Translations under genes and position numbers: made by a program
Origin: JAFNGF01 sp964567045
GTDB taxonomy: Bacteria; Planctomycetota; Phycisphaerae; Sedimentisphaerales; Anaerobacaceae
Length of the DNA: 64,000 bases
Direction: 5' to 3'
Assembly (NCBI GenBank): GCA_964567045.1
Contig: CAZMLE010000011.1
Coordinates: 15,143-79,142 of the forward strand
Notes under the pieces: generated by a model
The model's database searches: none
Told to the model about the DNA's origin: nothing
The model's input: only the letters and a program-made list of their open reading frames with translations
In this document: positions 43,445-51,853 of the stretch, piece by piece
Position numbering within the stretch: the stretch's first letter is position 1
How the letters are laid out: every line of letters starts with the position of its first letter

Positions 43445-46400
43445 ATGGCCAAGAGATACTTTAACTGGAAATTAGCAATCGTCCTGCTGATGGGTTTTGT
43501 TGTTTTGGGCGCAACCGCTGTAGGCTTACGCCGATGGCAAAGAAGCCGCAGAGCAGAGAATGCATTGCCACGCGGTCTCGACGCATATAAGCAACAGCGA
43601 TGGGAAGAAGCTGCCAGTAATCTTGGCCGGTATTTAGGTGTTAATAGAGGTGACGTAAATGTCCTGCTCAAGTATGCCGAGGCCCAGCTTAAAATCAGGC
43701 CGGGCAAACCAAACAGAGTTCAGCAGGCAATCGCAGCTTATTGGGAGGTCTTGAGGATAGATAAGAGCAACGCCGAAGCTGCCAAGCGGCTCTGTGAGAT
43801 CTATCTCTATCTAATAGGCAGCCCGGGTGAGGCTGAACTAATCGCAAGAAAACGGATCGAAACGAATAAAGACCCTGAGCTTCGCAGGCTTTTGGCTCTG
43901 GCATTGGCTGCACAACGCAAATTTGCTGAGGCAGCTACGGAACTAAAAAGTATCATCGCGGAACACCCTGACCAGATATTGGCTTACGAAACTCTGGGCC
44001 GACTCACACAGCAGCGTCCGGAGGAATTTCCTGATTCGGCAGCCGACTCTTTCAATCAAGCAGTAGACAGGAATCCCTCCTCGGCTCTTGCGCATATAAT
44101 CCGTGCCGGTTTTCTTCTGCAAAACGGCAAAGCGGCCGAAGCAATAGCGGATCTCGAACAGGCCGAAAAACTGGACCTAACCGATCCGGACGTAAGGCTC
44201 CGCCTGGCTATGGAGTATATAAACGCCGGTGTTTTAGACAAGGCAGAAAAACATCTCGCTGCGGTCCAAGTTGTCAAGCCAACAAACCTGATGTTGTGGC
44301 AGACTTGGTCCCAGTTAGCACTAAAGTCGCAGTCCCAGGCAAAGATGGTGGAAGTAGCCGAAGCCGGCCTGCAAGAGCTCTCTTCTTACCCCTGGGATTT
44401 TTTGCCAACGGCGGCAGAAATGTTCATAAGGGCGGGCCAGCTCGATCGCGCCAGCGAGTGTCTATCTCAGATGCGGCAAAAAGAGCTCCTGCCGGCGACT
44501 GTGGCATTTTTGGGGGGCCTTATAGCAGAGCAGAAAGGTCAGACGTATGAGGCGGTGAAAGCCTGGCGTCGGTCAATTGAGTTGGGCGAGATTGAGTTGG
44601 CCAACAGAATTCCGCAAATTCGATTAGCGCTGGCCACGGGACTATCGCGATTAGGTGACACGCAATCGGCTTTGCGCGAGTTGCGCAGGCTCGTTTCGGA
44701 GATGCCCAATTTCTTCGCTGGGCGTATGGCTCTTGTCAGGCAATTGGCTCGGGCCGGAAATTGGCCCGAGGTGGCCGAACAAGCCTACAGAGCGAATCAA
44801 CTTTCGCCGCAGAATCTCGAAGCCAAGTTATACTACCTGCGAGCTCGAATGTATCTGCTGGCTATGCAGCCAACCCCCGCGACTGCTGAAATGTGGCAGG
44901 AGATAGAAAAGGAACTGGCCTCGCTGGAGAAAGCCACTGAGGGTGCCGCTGATGTTAAACTTTTAGAGTTCCAGCTTGCAATGCAGCAAAATAATCTGGG
45001 CCGCGCGCAGGACTTATTGACGCAACTAAAAAAGAAAGAGCCTTCTGCGGCCACAAGTCTTGCTTTGGCCGAGGCTGAGCTACTTGTCGCACAGGAGAAA
45101 ACAAATGAAGCGATATCGATACTGAAGCAAGCTATCAAGGACTCACCGGATGCTCTGGAGGCGGTTACTTATCTTGCGATTTTACTGAATCGGCAAAATA
45201 ATCTCGAACAATGCGAAGCGGTTATTAAGGATGCATTGGCTCGCATTGAGCAACCTGCTACACAGCGTGAGTTAGGTCTGTTGCTCGCTCAATTATACAC
45301 GCAGTGGCAAAAACAGGATAAAGCCTACGAGCTTCTGAAAACACTTACAGAGAAGTTACCAGGCGATATTCCGCTTAAGCGCCGATTTTTGGCATGCGAA
45401 CAGGTTCTCAAGGAGCCAGCAAAAGCTCAGCAAATTGTTGACAACATCAAGAAGACTCTTGAGGGCCAGGACGGTTGGCAGTGGCGATACGAACAGGCAA
45501 GACTCTGGTTCGCCGGGCAAGATTTCAAAGCCCGCTATGCACAGATTACGTCGCTATTGCAGGAAAATCTGCTGGCCAATCCCGATGACCAGGCCAGTCG
45601 GGCACTGCTGGCGGCGGCGTACGACCGGGCCGGCGAACTACGATTGGCGGTATCCACCTACCAGGATGCCTTGAATCGCTCGCCTGATGACCTTCGCATA
45701 ATCATTCCATACGTGGCTGCACTTTCCAGAGCCGGAGAAAATAGCCAGGCAGACGAAATTCTGCGCCGGGCCTCCCAGCAAAAGCTACAGCCCCCCAGCC
45801 TTCAAGTACTGCAGTTACAGAGTTACTTGCGGCGTGGCGAACTGGCTTCCGCCTCAGACATCCTGGAAGACCTGCTCAAAAATGACCCTAATAACCGGAC
45901 TATATGCCTGACCCTTGCTGGGCTGAAGATGCAGCAAAATCAACTCGCTGACGCAGAGCAGCTATTAGATAGACTCAAGCTCCAGGAGCCGAAATCACTG
46001 GAGGTAACTTCCGCGCAAGTCAGACTAAAAATTCGCCAGGATAAACCCCAGGAAGCAATAAAACTGTGCGATGAAATGGTAAATAACCTGAATAATGCCT
46101 CAGCTTACATCCTTCGAGCCAGAGCATACGCTGAACTCGGCGATCCTAATGAAGCGGCAAAAGACATTGAACAGGCTGGCACTATTGAACCCAAGAACCT
46201 CGAGGTTTGGATAGCGAAAAGTGATTTCTACGGGTCGCGGGGCCAGCCAGATAGGGCTGTAGATTGCCTGCTGCGGGCACTATCAATAGACCCAAATAAC
46301 TTGCCGGTGCAAAAGCGTGCTATCCAACTCCTTTTAGCATCCGGAAATCGTGACAGAATCCAGCAAGGCAAAACCATTCTCGATAAGGCCCTGCAGGCAA

Positions 46401-47641
46401 GTCCCCCAGATATTGATCTTCGGCTGTTTAAGGCAAATTCACTTTTGGCTGAAGGAACCGCTCCAGCCGTTGCAGGTGCCCAGCAGATTCTTCAAAAAAT
46501 CACTGAAGAACACCCAGAACGCAGCAGCGCCTGGGCGTTGCTCAGCCAGATTGCGATGAGTCAGCAAGAGCCCACAAAGGCACTGGATGCCGCTATGCGG
46601 GGCCTTGTACATAAACCAAACGACAAAGCATTGCTGCTGGCAAAAGCTAATGCCGAGTTCGCTCGCGCACCCATTCTGGCGATTCCCACTCTCAGGACCC
46701 TGCATGAACTAGACCCAAATAACGTCGACACAGCAGTGCGCCTGGCAAGAGCGTACGTTGCTGCGGGCCAACCTAAAAACGCAGTCAGGCTTCTGGAGGA
46801 GCAGCTGACTTTGTGCAAAGATAGCGTTCAGCAGCGAAGAGTAAACACTGCGATTGCTTTTGCCTTGTATAGGAACGGTAACAAGGAAGATGCTCAAAAG
46901 AAATTCGATTCTCTACTTCAATCTGCTCCGGACGACCCAGATCCATTAGTGGCGCAAGCCCAGTTGCTTACGGACGACGAGCTCTGGAGCGATCTCCATC
47001 ACAAGGTCACCCGCTGGTGTCAAGACAATCCGAAGGACACTAACACGCCCATTGCGATCGCGGGCAGACTTGCCGCTGCTGAAAACGAGGACGCTCGGAA
47101 AGTCGCGGAAGATCTACTTCGTGCGGTGCTGCAACGCGACCCCAGCAATCTGGCTGCTATGACCATACTTGCCATGCTATTGCAGACACTGGGACGCCAG
47201 ACAGAATCAGCCGAACTGTATCGGCAGATTCTTGAAATCAATCCTGATAATGTGATCGTTATCAATAATCTTGCCTGGATAATGTGCGAAGAGCAAAAGA
47301 AATTCCAGGAAGCACTTGCGCTTGTCCAGAAGGGGTTGGCGATTGCGCCGCAGTACACGGACCTTATCGATACCCGTGGCGTGGTGCACTACCGGCTCGG
47401 CCAGCTCGAAAAGGCCATTGCCGACTTCACTGAATGTCTGGAGCTTTATCTTGACACGGCGCCGGCAAAAGTCGCTTCACGTTTTCACCTGGCGAGAGCC
47501 CTAACCAGGAATGGGCAGCCCACTGAGGCGCTCAAACAGTTGAACCAAGCTTTAGACCTTCACAAGCAAATCGGAGGATTATCACCTGCAGACCTGGCCG
47601 AGGCACAGCGTCTGCGTGAACAATTGGAGAAAGGTGGTTAG
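43445..47641 (+). CDS. Giant TPR-repeat protein with N-terminal membrane anchor
   Basis: This 1398-residue protein starts with one hydrophobic segment (about residues 9-27, AIVLLMGFVVLGATAVGL), and the rest is almost entirely helical tetratricopeptide repeats (for example WEVLRIDKSNAEAAKRLCEI, YRQILEINPDNVIVINNLAW). Exosortase/EPS loci often carry such TPR scaffold proteins, thought to organise the export complex, but this one is exceptionally long. It is probably periplasmic. The stop codon is two bases before the LuxR-type gene, so the two are translationally coupled. Confidence 0.88.
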   Translation: MAKRYFNWKLAIVLLMGFVVLGATAVGLRRWQRSRRAENALPRGLDAYKQQRWEEAASNLGRYLGVNRGDVNVLLKYAEAQLKIRPGKPNRVQQAIAAYWEVLRIDKSNAEAAKRLCEIYLYLIGSPGEAELIARKRIETNKDPELRRLLALALAAQRKFAEAATELKSIIAEHPDQILAYETLGRLTQQRPEEFPDSAADSFNQAVDRNPSSALAHIIRAGFLLQNGKAAEAIADLEQAEKLDLTDPDVRLRLAMEYINAGVLDKAEKHLAAVQVVKPTNLMLWQTWSQLALKSQSQAKMVEVAEAGLQELSSYPWDFLPTAAEMFIRAGQLDRASECLSQMRQKELLPATVAFLGGLIAEQKGQTYEAVKAWRRSIELGEIELANRIPQIRLALATGLSRLGDTQSALRELRRLVSEMPNFFAGRMALVRQLARAGNWPEVAEQAYRANQLSPQNLEAKLYYLRARMYLLAMQPTPATAEMWQEIEKELASLEKATEGAADVKLLEFQLAMQQNNLGRAQDLLTQLKKKEPSAATSLALAEAELLVAQEKTNEAISILKQAIKDSPDALEAVTYLAILLNRQNNLEQCEAVIKDALARIEQPATQRELGLLLAQLYTQWQKQDKAYELLKTLTEKLPGDIPLKRRFLACEQVLKEPAKAQQIVDNIKKTLEGQDGWQWRYEQARLWFAGQDFKARYAQITSLLQENLLANPDDQASRALLAAAYDRAGELRLAVSTYQDALNRSPDDLRIIIPYVAALSRAGENSQADEILRRASQQKLQPPSLQVLQLQSYLRRGELASASDILEDLLKNDPNNRTICLTLAGLKMQQNQLADAEQLLDRLKLQEPKSLEVTSAQVRLKIRQDKPQEAIKLCDEMVNNLNNASAYILRARAYAELGDPNEAAKDIEQAGTIEPKNLEVWIAKSDFYGSRGQPDRAVDCLLRALSIDPNNLPVQKRAIQLLLASGNRDRIQQGKTILDKALQASPPDIDLRLFKANSLLAEGTAPAVAGAQQILQKITEEHPERSSAWALLSQIAMSQQEPTKALDAAMRGLVHKPNDKALLLAKANAEFARAPILAIPTLRTLHELDPNNVDTAVRLARAYVAAGQPKNAVRLLEEQLTLCKDSVQQRRVNTAIAFALYRNGNKEDAQKKFDSLLQSAPDDPDPLVAQAQLLTDDELWSDLHHKVTRWCQDNPKDTNTPIAIAGRLAAAENEDARKVAEDLLRAVLQRDPSNLAAMTILAMLLQTLGRQTESAELYRQILEINPDNVIVINNLAWIMCEEQKKFQEALALVQKGLAIAPQYTDLIDTRGVVHYRLGQLEKAIADFTECLELYLDTAPAKVASRFHLARALTRNGQPTEALKQLNQALDLHKQIGGLSPADLAEAQRLREQLEKGG

Positions 47642-47643
47642 CC

Positions 47644-47994
47644 ATGTCTCAAATCCCAATCTCAGCAGGAGGACATCTCGCCGGAGATGACGTGCATCTC
47701 AAGGACGTCAAGGTTCTACTATTTGATAGGAAACAGTGGTCTCACGTGCAAGGCAGATACGAGCTGACGCCTCGTGAGCGGCAAATAGCGGAACTTGTTT
47801 GCCAGGGCCTGCGAAACGGCAGCATCGCCAGGCATCTGCGGATACAGCCCGGCACCGTGAAGACTCACATAAGGAATATCTATCGAAAGGTCCGCGTCAA
47901 AAGCAAGATTGCCATGCTTTTGAGGTTTGTAACCGACTCACGGGCATTTTCGACGCCGTATGAAGGTGAACACGCAGTCCATGTTTCTGATTAA
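47644..47994 (+). CDS. LuxR/NarL-type HTH transcriptional regulator without a sensor domain
   Basis: This is a 116-residue protein whose residues 41-97 are a GerE/LuxR HTH: LTPRERQIAELVCQGLRNGS, then IARHLRIQPGTVKTHIRNIY and RKVRVKSKIAMLLRF. The N-terminal 40 residues are too short for a response-regulator receiver or autoinducer domain. It is the last gene of the EPS cluster and lies 280 bases before the promoter of the PEP-CTERM gene cassette, so it may control that cassette. This target is inferred from position only. Confidence 0.9.
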   Translation: MSQIPISAGGHLAGDDVHLKDVKVLLFDRKQWSHVQGRYELTPRERQIAELVCQGLRNGSIARHLRIQPGTVKTHIRNIYRKVRVKSKIAMLLRFVTDSRAFSTPYEGEHAVHVSD

Positions 47995-48273
47995 AAAAAG
48001 CCCCTCTTCCGCAATCCCACCCCTCGTTTCTTGCCTGTTTTAGCACATCAGACACAGCACCACTAAGCACAGTTTTCCTACCCTCAACTTCTTCTTCATC
48101 CTCACACCTCCCTCGCCTAACGCATAACCTACATTAGAATCAGCTTTTTGTACCACTTTTGGGTTATCTCAATAGGCTTAGGACCTGTTTGCCTCACTGG
48201 TGGGTAATACGCCCCCCCCGTAGCACTTTTTCGCTTTTTTGCTGAATTTGTGTATTTTTTTTGCATTTGCCCC
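47995..48273. other. Intergenic stretch, pyrimidine-rich
   Basis: About 280 bases with no gene. The plus strand is C/T-rich (48040-48110). No convincing terminator hairpin is visible after the LuxR-type gene. The promoter and leader of the next unit start at 48274. Confidence 0.4.
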
Positions 48274-48302
48274 TTGACTCAGGGCAACAGTTTTGATATA
48301 AA
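48274..48302 (+). promoter_or_regulatory. Sigma-70-type promoter of the secreted-protein cassette
   Basis: TTGACT (48274-48279) and TATAAA (48297-48302) are separated by 17 bases, close to consensus. Transcription would start near 48309 and give a leader of about 100 bases before the ATG at 48412. Confidence 0.6.
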
Positions 48303-48309
48303 GGAGCGA

Positions 48310-48411
48310 TATTACACCTCCGAAAGGAGGAGGCCATCTTCGTAATTTGTGTGGGAGGGTGGCCATCGACATAGGTTGTCGGTAAGGAACCGGCTCCGCA
48401 AGGAGAGGGGA
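48310..48411 (+). promoter_or_regulatory. Structured 5' leader with Shine-Dalgarno hairpin
   Basis: Four hairpins can be drawn in about 100 bases: CCTCC-GAAA-GGAGG (GNRA loop), GGCCATC...GGTGGCC, CGAC...GTCG, and CTCC-GCAA-GGAG (GNRA loop). The last GGAG is the Shine-Dalgarno of the ATG at 48412, so the stem would block ribosome binding. The first CCTCC could pair alternatively with the Shine-Dalgarno region. It does not match any riboswitch consensus that I know. Confidence 0.45.
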
Positions 48412-49299
48412 ATGTCACTATATAGACCTGGAAAGTGGTTGATCGGACTGGTGTCACTTGCCATAGTGCCAGTGGTTCATGCCGGCCCTACGGCAAGCAT
48501 GTGGGATGGTGACGTACTGTCTCGCCCGTCCTGCAGCAATGCCCGTAGTGATTCCCTTTCTCCTGCCTCGCCCGACATCGAACAGATCACGGCAGTCTGT
48601 AAGTCTCATATAGCTAACATCGGTGCCGAGCTTCTAAAGCCCCCTGCCGATTCTCCCCTCTCGGCCACGTCTTCACTACCTGCTGCTGCAACTTCGCTGC
48701 CCCCAATACCCGGGGCACTTTTCATGGCGTTGGCTGGCTTTCTGTGTGTGTCACTGGTTAGGGACCGAAAGCTCTGGATGGCGGCATTGGCTGGCCTTTT
48801 GTGGGCAGGGCAGGCAGGAGTCACGGTGCTGCCACAAGTGGCTCACCACCTGGCCAGCAGAAAACATGCTGAGCAAGCATTTGTGTCAAGCATCGCCTAT
48901 AGGCCCGGACCTGAAAACTCTGACCGGCCACGTAGTGACATCGAAGGCACTCAGTATATCGGCCTTCTGTACCATTTGGCCGGAATACCTGACGGCTCAC
49001 TGCTGTCTACGTCATTGCGAGCGCAGCGAAGCAATCTCAGGAATCAACGCAATACGCAATACGCAATACGACATACGACCAAATTGCCTCAATTCGCGTT
49101 GTCGAGGTTGTACGCTTACATTTTATCCGCAACCAAGCGCTTGGCGTACATAACCAAGCAACATGCATGTTTTTCACCCGCATTTATCTTTCAGAACTTA
49201 GCCCGCGGCCCGCCTCCTCAAACCTGGATGAGATTCTTTCTTTTGTGCAACTTTGAGTTACATAGTGTATTCGCGAACACACTTATTACGCTTAGATGA
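48412..49299 (+). CDS. Secreted protein with internal PIPGA/TM/basic motif, unknown function
   Basis: The signal peptide (KWLIGLVSLAIVPVVHA) is clear. A low-complexity Ser/Pro/Ala segment (about residues 50-95) precedes LPPIPGALFMALAGFLCVSL followed by VRDRKLW, which resembles the PEP-CTERM tripartite tail but lies in the middle of the frame. A second hydrophobic stretch follows. From about residue 205 the frame runs through a dispersed repeat (LRAQRSNL), so the C-terminal third is probably not original coding sequence. I chose the ATG at 48412 for its GGAGAGG RBS. I know no homologous family. Confidence 0.6.
   Translation: MSLYRPGKWLIGLVSLAIVPVVHAGPTASMWDGDVLSRPSCSNARSDSLSPASPDIEQITAVCKSHIANIGAELLKPPADSPLSATSSLPAAATSLPPIPGALFMALAGFLCVSLVRDRKLWMAALAGLLWAGQAGVTVLPQVAHHLASRKHAEQAFVSSIAYRPGPENSDRPRSDIEGTQYIGLLYHLAGIPDGSLLSTSLRAQRSNLRNQRNTQYAIRHTTKLPQFALSRLYAYILSATKRLAYITKQHACFSPAFIFQNLARGPPPQTWMRFFLLCNFELHSVFANTLITLR
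49013..49080 (+). repeat. Dispersed repeat and short tandem repeat inside the secreted-protein frame
   Basis: CATTGCGAGCGCAGCGAAGC (49013-49032) belongs to a widespread bacterial repeat whose translation, LRAQRSNL, recurs in spurious proteins. It is followed by tandem copies of acgcaat (49048-49070). Confidence 0.6.
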
Positions 49300-49349
49300 T
49301 AAATCGGAGTTTGGCTTTTTGCCAAAAAACTAATTTGAGGAGAAATAAA

Positions 49350-50012
49350 ATGAAAAAGATGTTGTTAACATTGGCACTATGTGTCCTATTAGCTACACCG
49401 GTTCTGGCCATGCCAACCATCGAGTTCTCTCCTGGCACCGGCAGTTGGTCGTATAATGGCGCCGGGACTCTCAGCATTAGCCCGGTCGTTCTTATTGACA
49501 AGGGAATGGGCAGCACCCTCGATGCGCTCGTACTCGACGGGGCGACAATCACCTTGCCCGCCACCTACACAGTGGGCGGAGCCGGGACGCCAGGGCCTTA
49601 TACTTTGACTCCTGTCGCCTCTGGCTTAATCACGATTCAAGGTAGTAACGGTCTCTATTGGTCGGGCAATATTGTTCGTATAGGTGACCTCACACCGGTC
49701 ACGCCGACTTCAACGACAGCGTCTGCCTGGAGTTCCGTTGCATCAGACGTCAGTAATGGCGGTGTGACCATTGCAGGTCTGGCCCTTGGTTCGAATGCTT
49801 TGAATACGATAGCGGCTAATCCCCTGAGCTTTCTGGATATGGACTTGACGTTCTCGGGAGCATCAGCCGGGTGGCAGAATATGCTACAAAACAACGTGGC
49901 CGGCGCCGATAACTTCAGCGGTACCCTGACTATTCCCGCACCTGGAGCAATTTTGCTCGGCGGGATTGGTGTCGGCCTGGTCGGCTGGTTACGCAGACGT
50001 AGGACACTCTAA
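49350..50012 (+). CDS. PEP-CTERM sorting-domain protein 1
   Basis: This is an exported protein of 220 residues. A signal peptide (MLLTLALCVLLATPVLA) is followed by a beta-rich Ser/Thr/Gly domain of unknown function. The tail is IPAPGAILLGGIGVGLVGWL then RRRRTL, a PEP-CTERM variant in which PAPGA stands for the usual PEP. The exosortase at 37-39 kb would cleave before the helix. The ATG at 49350 has GAGGAG 7 bases upstream. It is the first of three paralogous tails in tandem. A strong hairpin follows at 50052. Confidence 0.9.
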   Translation: MKKMLLTLALCVLLATPVLAMPTIEFSPGTGSWSYNGAGTLSISPVVLIDKGMGSTLDALVLDGATITLPATYTVGGAGTPGPYTLTPVASGLITIQGSNGLYWSGNIVRIGDLTPVTPTSTTASAWSSVASDVSNGGVTIAGLALGSNALNTIAANPLSFLDMDLTFSGASAGWQNMLQNNVAGADNFSGTLTIPAPGAILLGGIGVGLVGWLRRRRTL

Positions 50013-50051
50013 GAAGTGAGCAAGAAGTAACGTAAAGTAAAAGGCAAAACA

Positions 50052-50078
50052 AGGGGCAGGGCTTCTCGCCCTGCCCCT
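50052..50078 (+). terminator. Strong hairpin between PEP-CTERM genes 1 and 2
   Basis: AGGGGCAGGGC pairs perfectly with GCCCTGCCCCT around a 5-base loop. No long T tract follows, so it may stabilise the upstream mRNA end or attenuate rather than fully terminate. Confidence 0.5.
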
Positions 50079-50224
50079 GTACGCCTTTCGAAGACTCTGC
50101 AAGGTGCGAAGACGCAGGACATTGTAGAAAACGAGGAGAGAAAATCGACCAAACACCCAGGACAGGCGGCAAAAATGGCCGTCCCCTGTTAAGGTCGAAA
50201 GCTGTAATAATGAGGAGTATGCGA

Positions 50225-50875
50225 ATGAAGAAGTTGTTAGTTGGTTTGATGGTTTGTGTCTTTATGGCCGCACCGGCAATGGCTGTGCCTACAATTCAAC
50301 TTTTAAGCCACGGATACGGAACGACCAATGGTGGAGAGTTTAATTTTAAAGTGATTAGCGGTGGTCCTGTCGGAATCAATCCAACGGGCTCTACCTTCTA
50401 TACGTTTTGTGTCGAAACGACTGAGCATATAAGTTATGGCGGTAAATATGACGTTAAACTTAATACCGCTGCAGTGTATAATGATGGACTGCCGGGTTTC
50501 CCTTCTAATCCTCTTGATGATCGAACAGCCTATCTTTTCACTAAGTACGTAAGCGGCGGTTTAGGTGCTCGGAGCAATACATTAGCCAATGACTTTCAAC
50601 AGGCAGTCTGGTACATCGAGAATCAATCACCCGGTTATGGCGTTAATAACTACCTTGTAACGCAAGCTAATACAGCAGTTGCAGTCGGAGGCGAATGGTA
50701 TGGAAAAGGTCTGGGTGATGTTCGGGTATTGAATCTGTGGGCTCAAGGACATGCAGGAGATTATGCTTATCGAGCTCAAGACCAACTGGTGATTGTTCCC
50801 GCACCCGGCGCTATTTTGCTCGGCGGGATTGGTGTGTGCCTTGTCGGCTGGCTGAGAAGACGAAGGGCACTGTAA
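50225..50875 (+). CDS. PEP-CTERM sorting-domain protein 2
   Basis: This is an exported protein of 216 residues with signal peptide KLLVGLMVCVFMAAPAMA. The body contains FYTFCVETTEHIS and NDFQQAVWYIENQ, a pattern seen in many PEP-CTERM surface proteins of unknown function (cell-surface beta-sandwich with a conserved CVE). The tail is VPAPGAILLGGIGVCLVGWL then RRRRAL. The third in-frame ATG (50225) is chosen because GAGGAG lies 7 bases upstream. ATG 50210 would be within the RBS. Confidence 0.9.
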   Translation: MKKLLVGLMVCVFMAAPAMAVPTIQLLSHGYGTTNGGEFNFKVISGGPVGINPTGSTFYTFCVETTEHISYGGKYDVKLNTAAVYNDGLPGFPSNPLDDRTAYLFTKYVSGGLGARSNTLANDFQQAVWYIENQSPGYGVNNYLVTQANTAVAVGGEWYGKGLGDVRVLNLWAQGHAGDYAYRAQDQLVIVPAPGAILLGGIGVCLVGWLRRRRAL

Positions 50876-50902
50876 CAAACTGACTGTAAAGAAACTCCGT
50901 AT

Positions 50903-50945
50903 GGAGCGGCAGACAAGGACGTTTGTTTTGTCTCTGCTCCTTTAT
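50903..50945 (+). terminator. Terminator-like hairpin after PEP-CTERM gene 2
   Basis: GGAGC/GCTCC and AGACAA/TTGTCT pair with a small internal loop, and TTTATTATT follows the stem. It fits a rho-independent terminator, so the third PEP-CTERM gene may have its own promoter. Confidence 0.6.
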
Positions 50946-50995
50946 TATTGTTTCAAATCTGTTATTTGAAGTCAGATCGGAAAGGGAGGTGAAAA

Positions 50996-51712
50996 GTGAA
51001 GAAATTGATACTAATTTATGTCGCTGTGGTATTAGGGGTATTGGCAACTGCCGCGTCGCCAGTGACCGCGGCGCCACAGTTTACCATTACGTATTACGAC
51101 AATTACAACTACAACACCGGCCAGTGGGAGGCATGGCAAGAGAGTTCGGCTCCTGGCTGGCAGAAGTATTGGAACAGTGAGTACTTGGTAAATTTCGCTT
51201 CGGGCAACACCAACCAGACGAGTCACTACCTTACCGGTATCGGCACGTTTGACCTCAGAGGTGCGTTCACGTCCCTTGACGGCCACGGGGTCGTAGGCGA
51301 AGACTGGAACCCTCTGCAGAGCGTGGGAGACACTGTCAGTGGGCAATCTGCGTATCACGTTTTTGCGGCCGAGATGACCGGATGGGTATATTTCAATCAG
51401 GGTGATACTCTGGCCCTGGAAAGTGATGACGACGGGTATATCTTCTTGGACAACAACACCACCTGGGGCCAGGACATTCTGTCCGATCCAGGGATCCACT
51501 ACTTCGGCAGTGTCTCCACGACGATCACTGCCGCGCAGGCCGGTACTCATAAGATTACCGTCAGGTTCGCGGAGCGATGTGACATCCATTCAGGTATTCA
51601 GATAAACCTGAATGGCCAACCGCTCCAACCCATACCTGCGCCTGGCGCAATTCTGCTGGGCGGTATTGGCGTCGGTCTTGTCGGCTGGCTGCGAAGACGT
51701 AGAACACTGTAA
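50996..51712 (+). CDS. PEP-CTERM sorting-domain protein 3 with PA14/fibro-slime-like domain
   Basis: This is an exported protein of 238 residues. The signal peptide (LILIYVAVVLGVLATAA) is followed by a PA14-like beta-sandwich: TGWVYFNQGDTLALESDDDG, then YIFLDNNTTWGQD and GTHKITVRFAER, the usual calcium- and sugar-associated core. The tail is PIPAPGAILLGGIGVGLVGW then LRRRRTL, nearly identical to protein 1. The GTG start has GGGAGGT 5 bases upstream. It is probably a carbohydrate-binding matrix protein anchored by the exosortase. A classical terminator follows. Confidence 0.9.
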   Translation: MKKLILIYVAVVLGVLATAASPVTAAPQFTITYYDNYNYNTGQWEAWQESSAPGWQKYWNSEYLVNFASGNTNQTSHYLTGIGTFDLRGAFTSLDGHGVVGEDWNPLQSVGDTVSGQSAYHVFAAEMTGWVYFNQGDTLALESDDDGYIFLDNNTTWGQDILSDPGIHYFGSVSTTITAAQAGTHKITVRFAERCDIHSGIQINLNGQPLQPIPAPGAILLGGIGVGLVGWLRRRRTL

Positions 51713-51741
51713 GACAGAATATGATGAAGGCGCAATTCTAC

Positions 51742-51774
51742 GGGCGAAGCCATTATGACTTCGCCCTTTTTCTT
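51742..51774 (+). terminator. Rho-independent terminator of the PEP-CTERM cassette
   Basis: GGGCGAAG pairs with CTTCGCCC around a 9-base loop and is followed by TTTTTCTTT. It closes the plus-strand unit. Confidence 0.85.
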
Positions 51775-51812
51775 TCCGGGCAGAATGAGAACCGCCAGGT
51801 AAAAAACCCCAG

Positions 51813-51840
51813 GTGAAAACCCCCAGGTAAACCTGGGGGC
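51813..51840 (-). terminator. Rho-independent terminator of the minus-strand unit
   Basis: CCCCCAGGT pairs with ACCTGGGGG. On the minus strand TTTTC follows the stem. Two further CCAGG copies upstream suggest small duplications. It ends the coiled-coil membrane protein gene. Confidence 0.75.
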
Positions 51841-51853
51841 TAATGCCTAAACG

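Noticed and set aside
48310..48411. Cyclic di-GMP-I (GEMM) riboswitch
   Set aside because: A GNRA hairpin and the length fit, but the conserved core sequences of that class are not visible. It is kept only as an unassigned structured leader.
51032..51589. 185-codon minus-strand frame opposite PEP-CTERM gene 3
   Set aside because: It overlaps a gene with clear signal peptide, PA14-like domain and sorting tail, and has no homology that I recognise.
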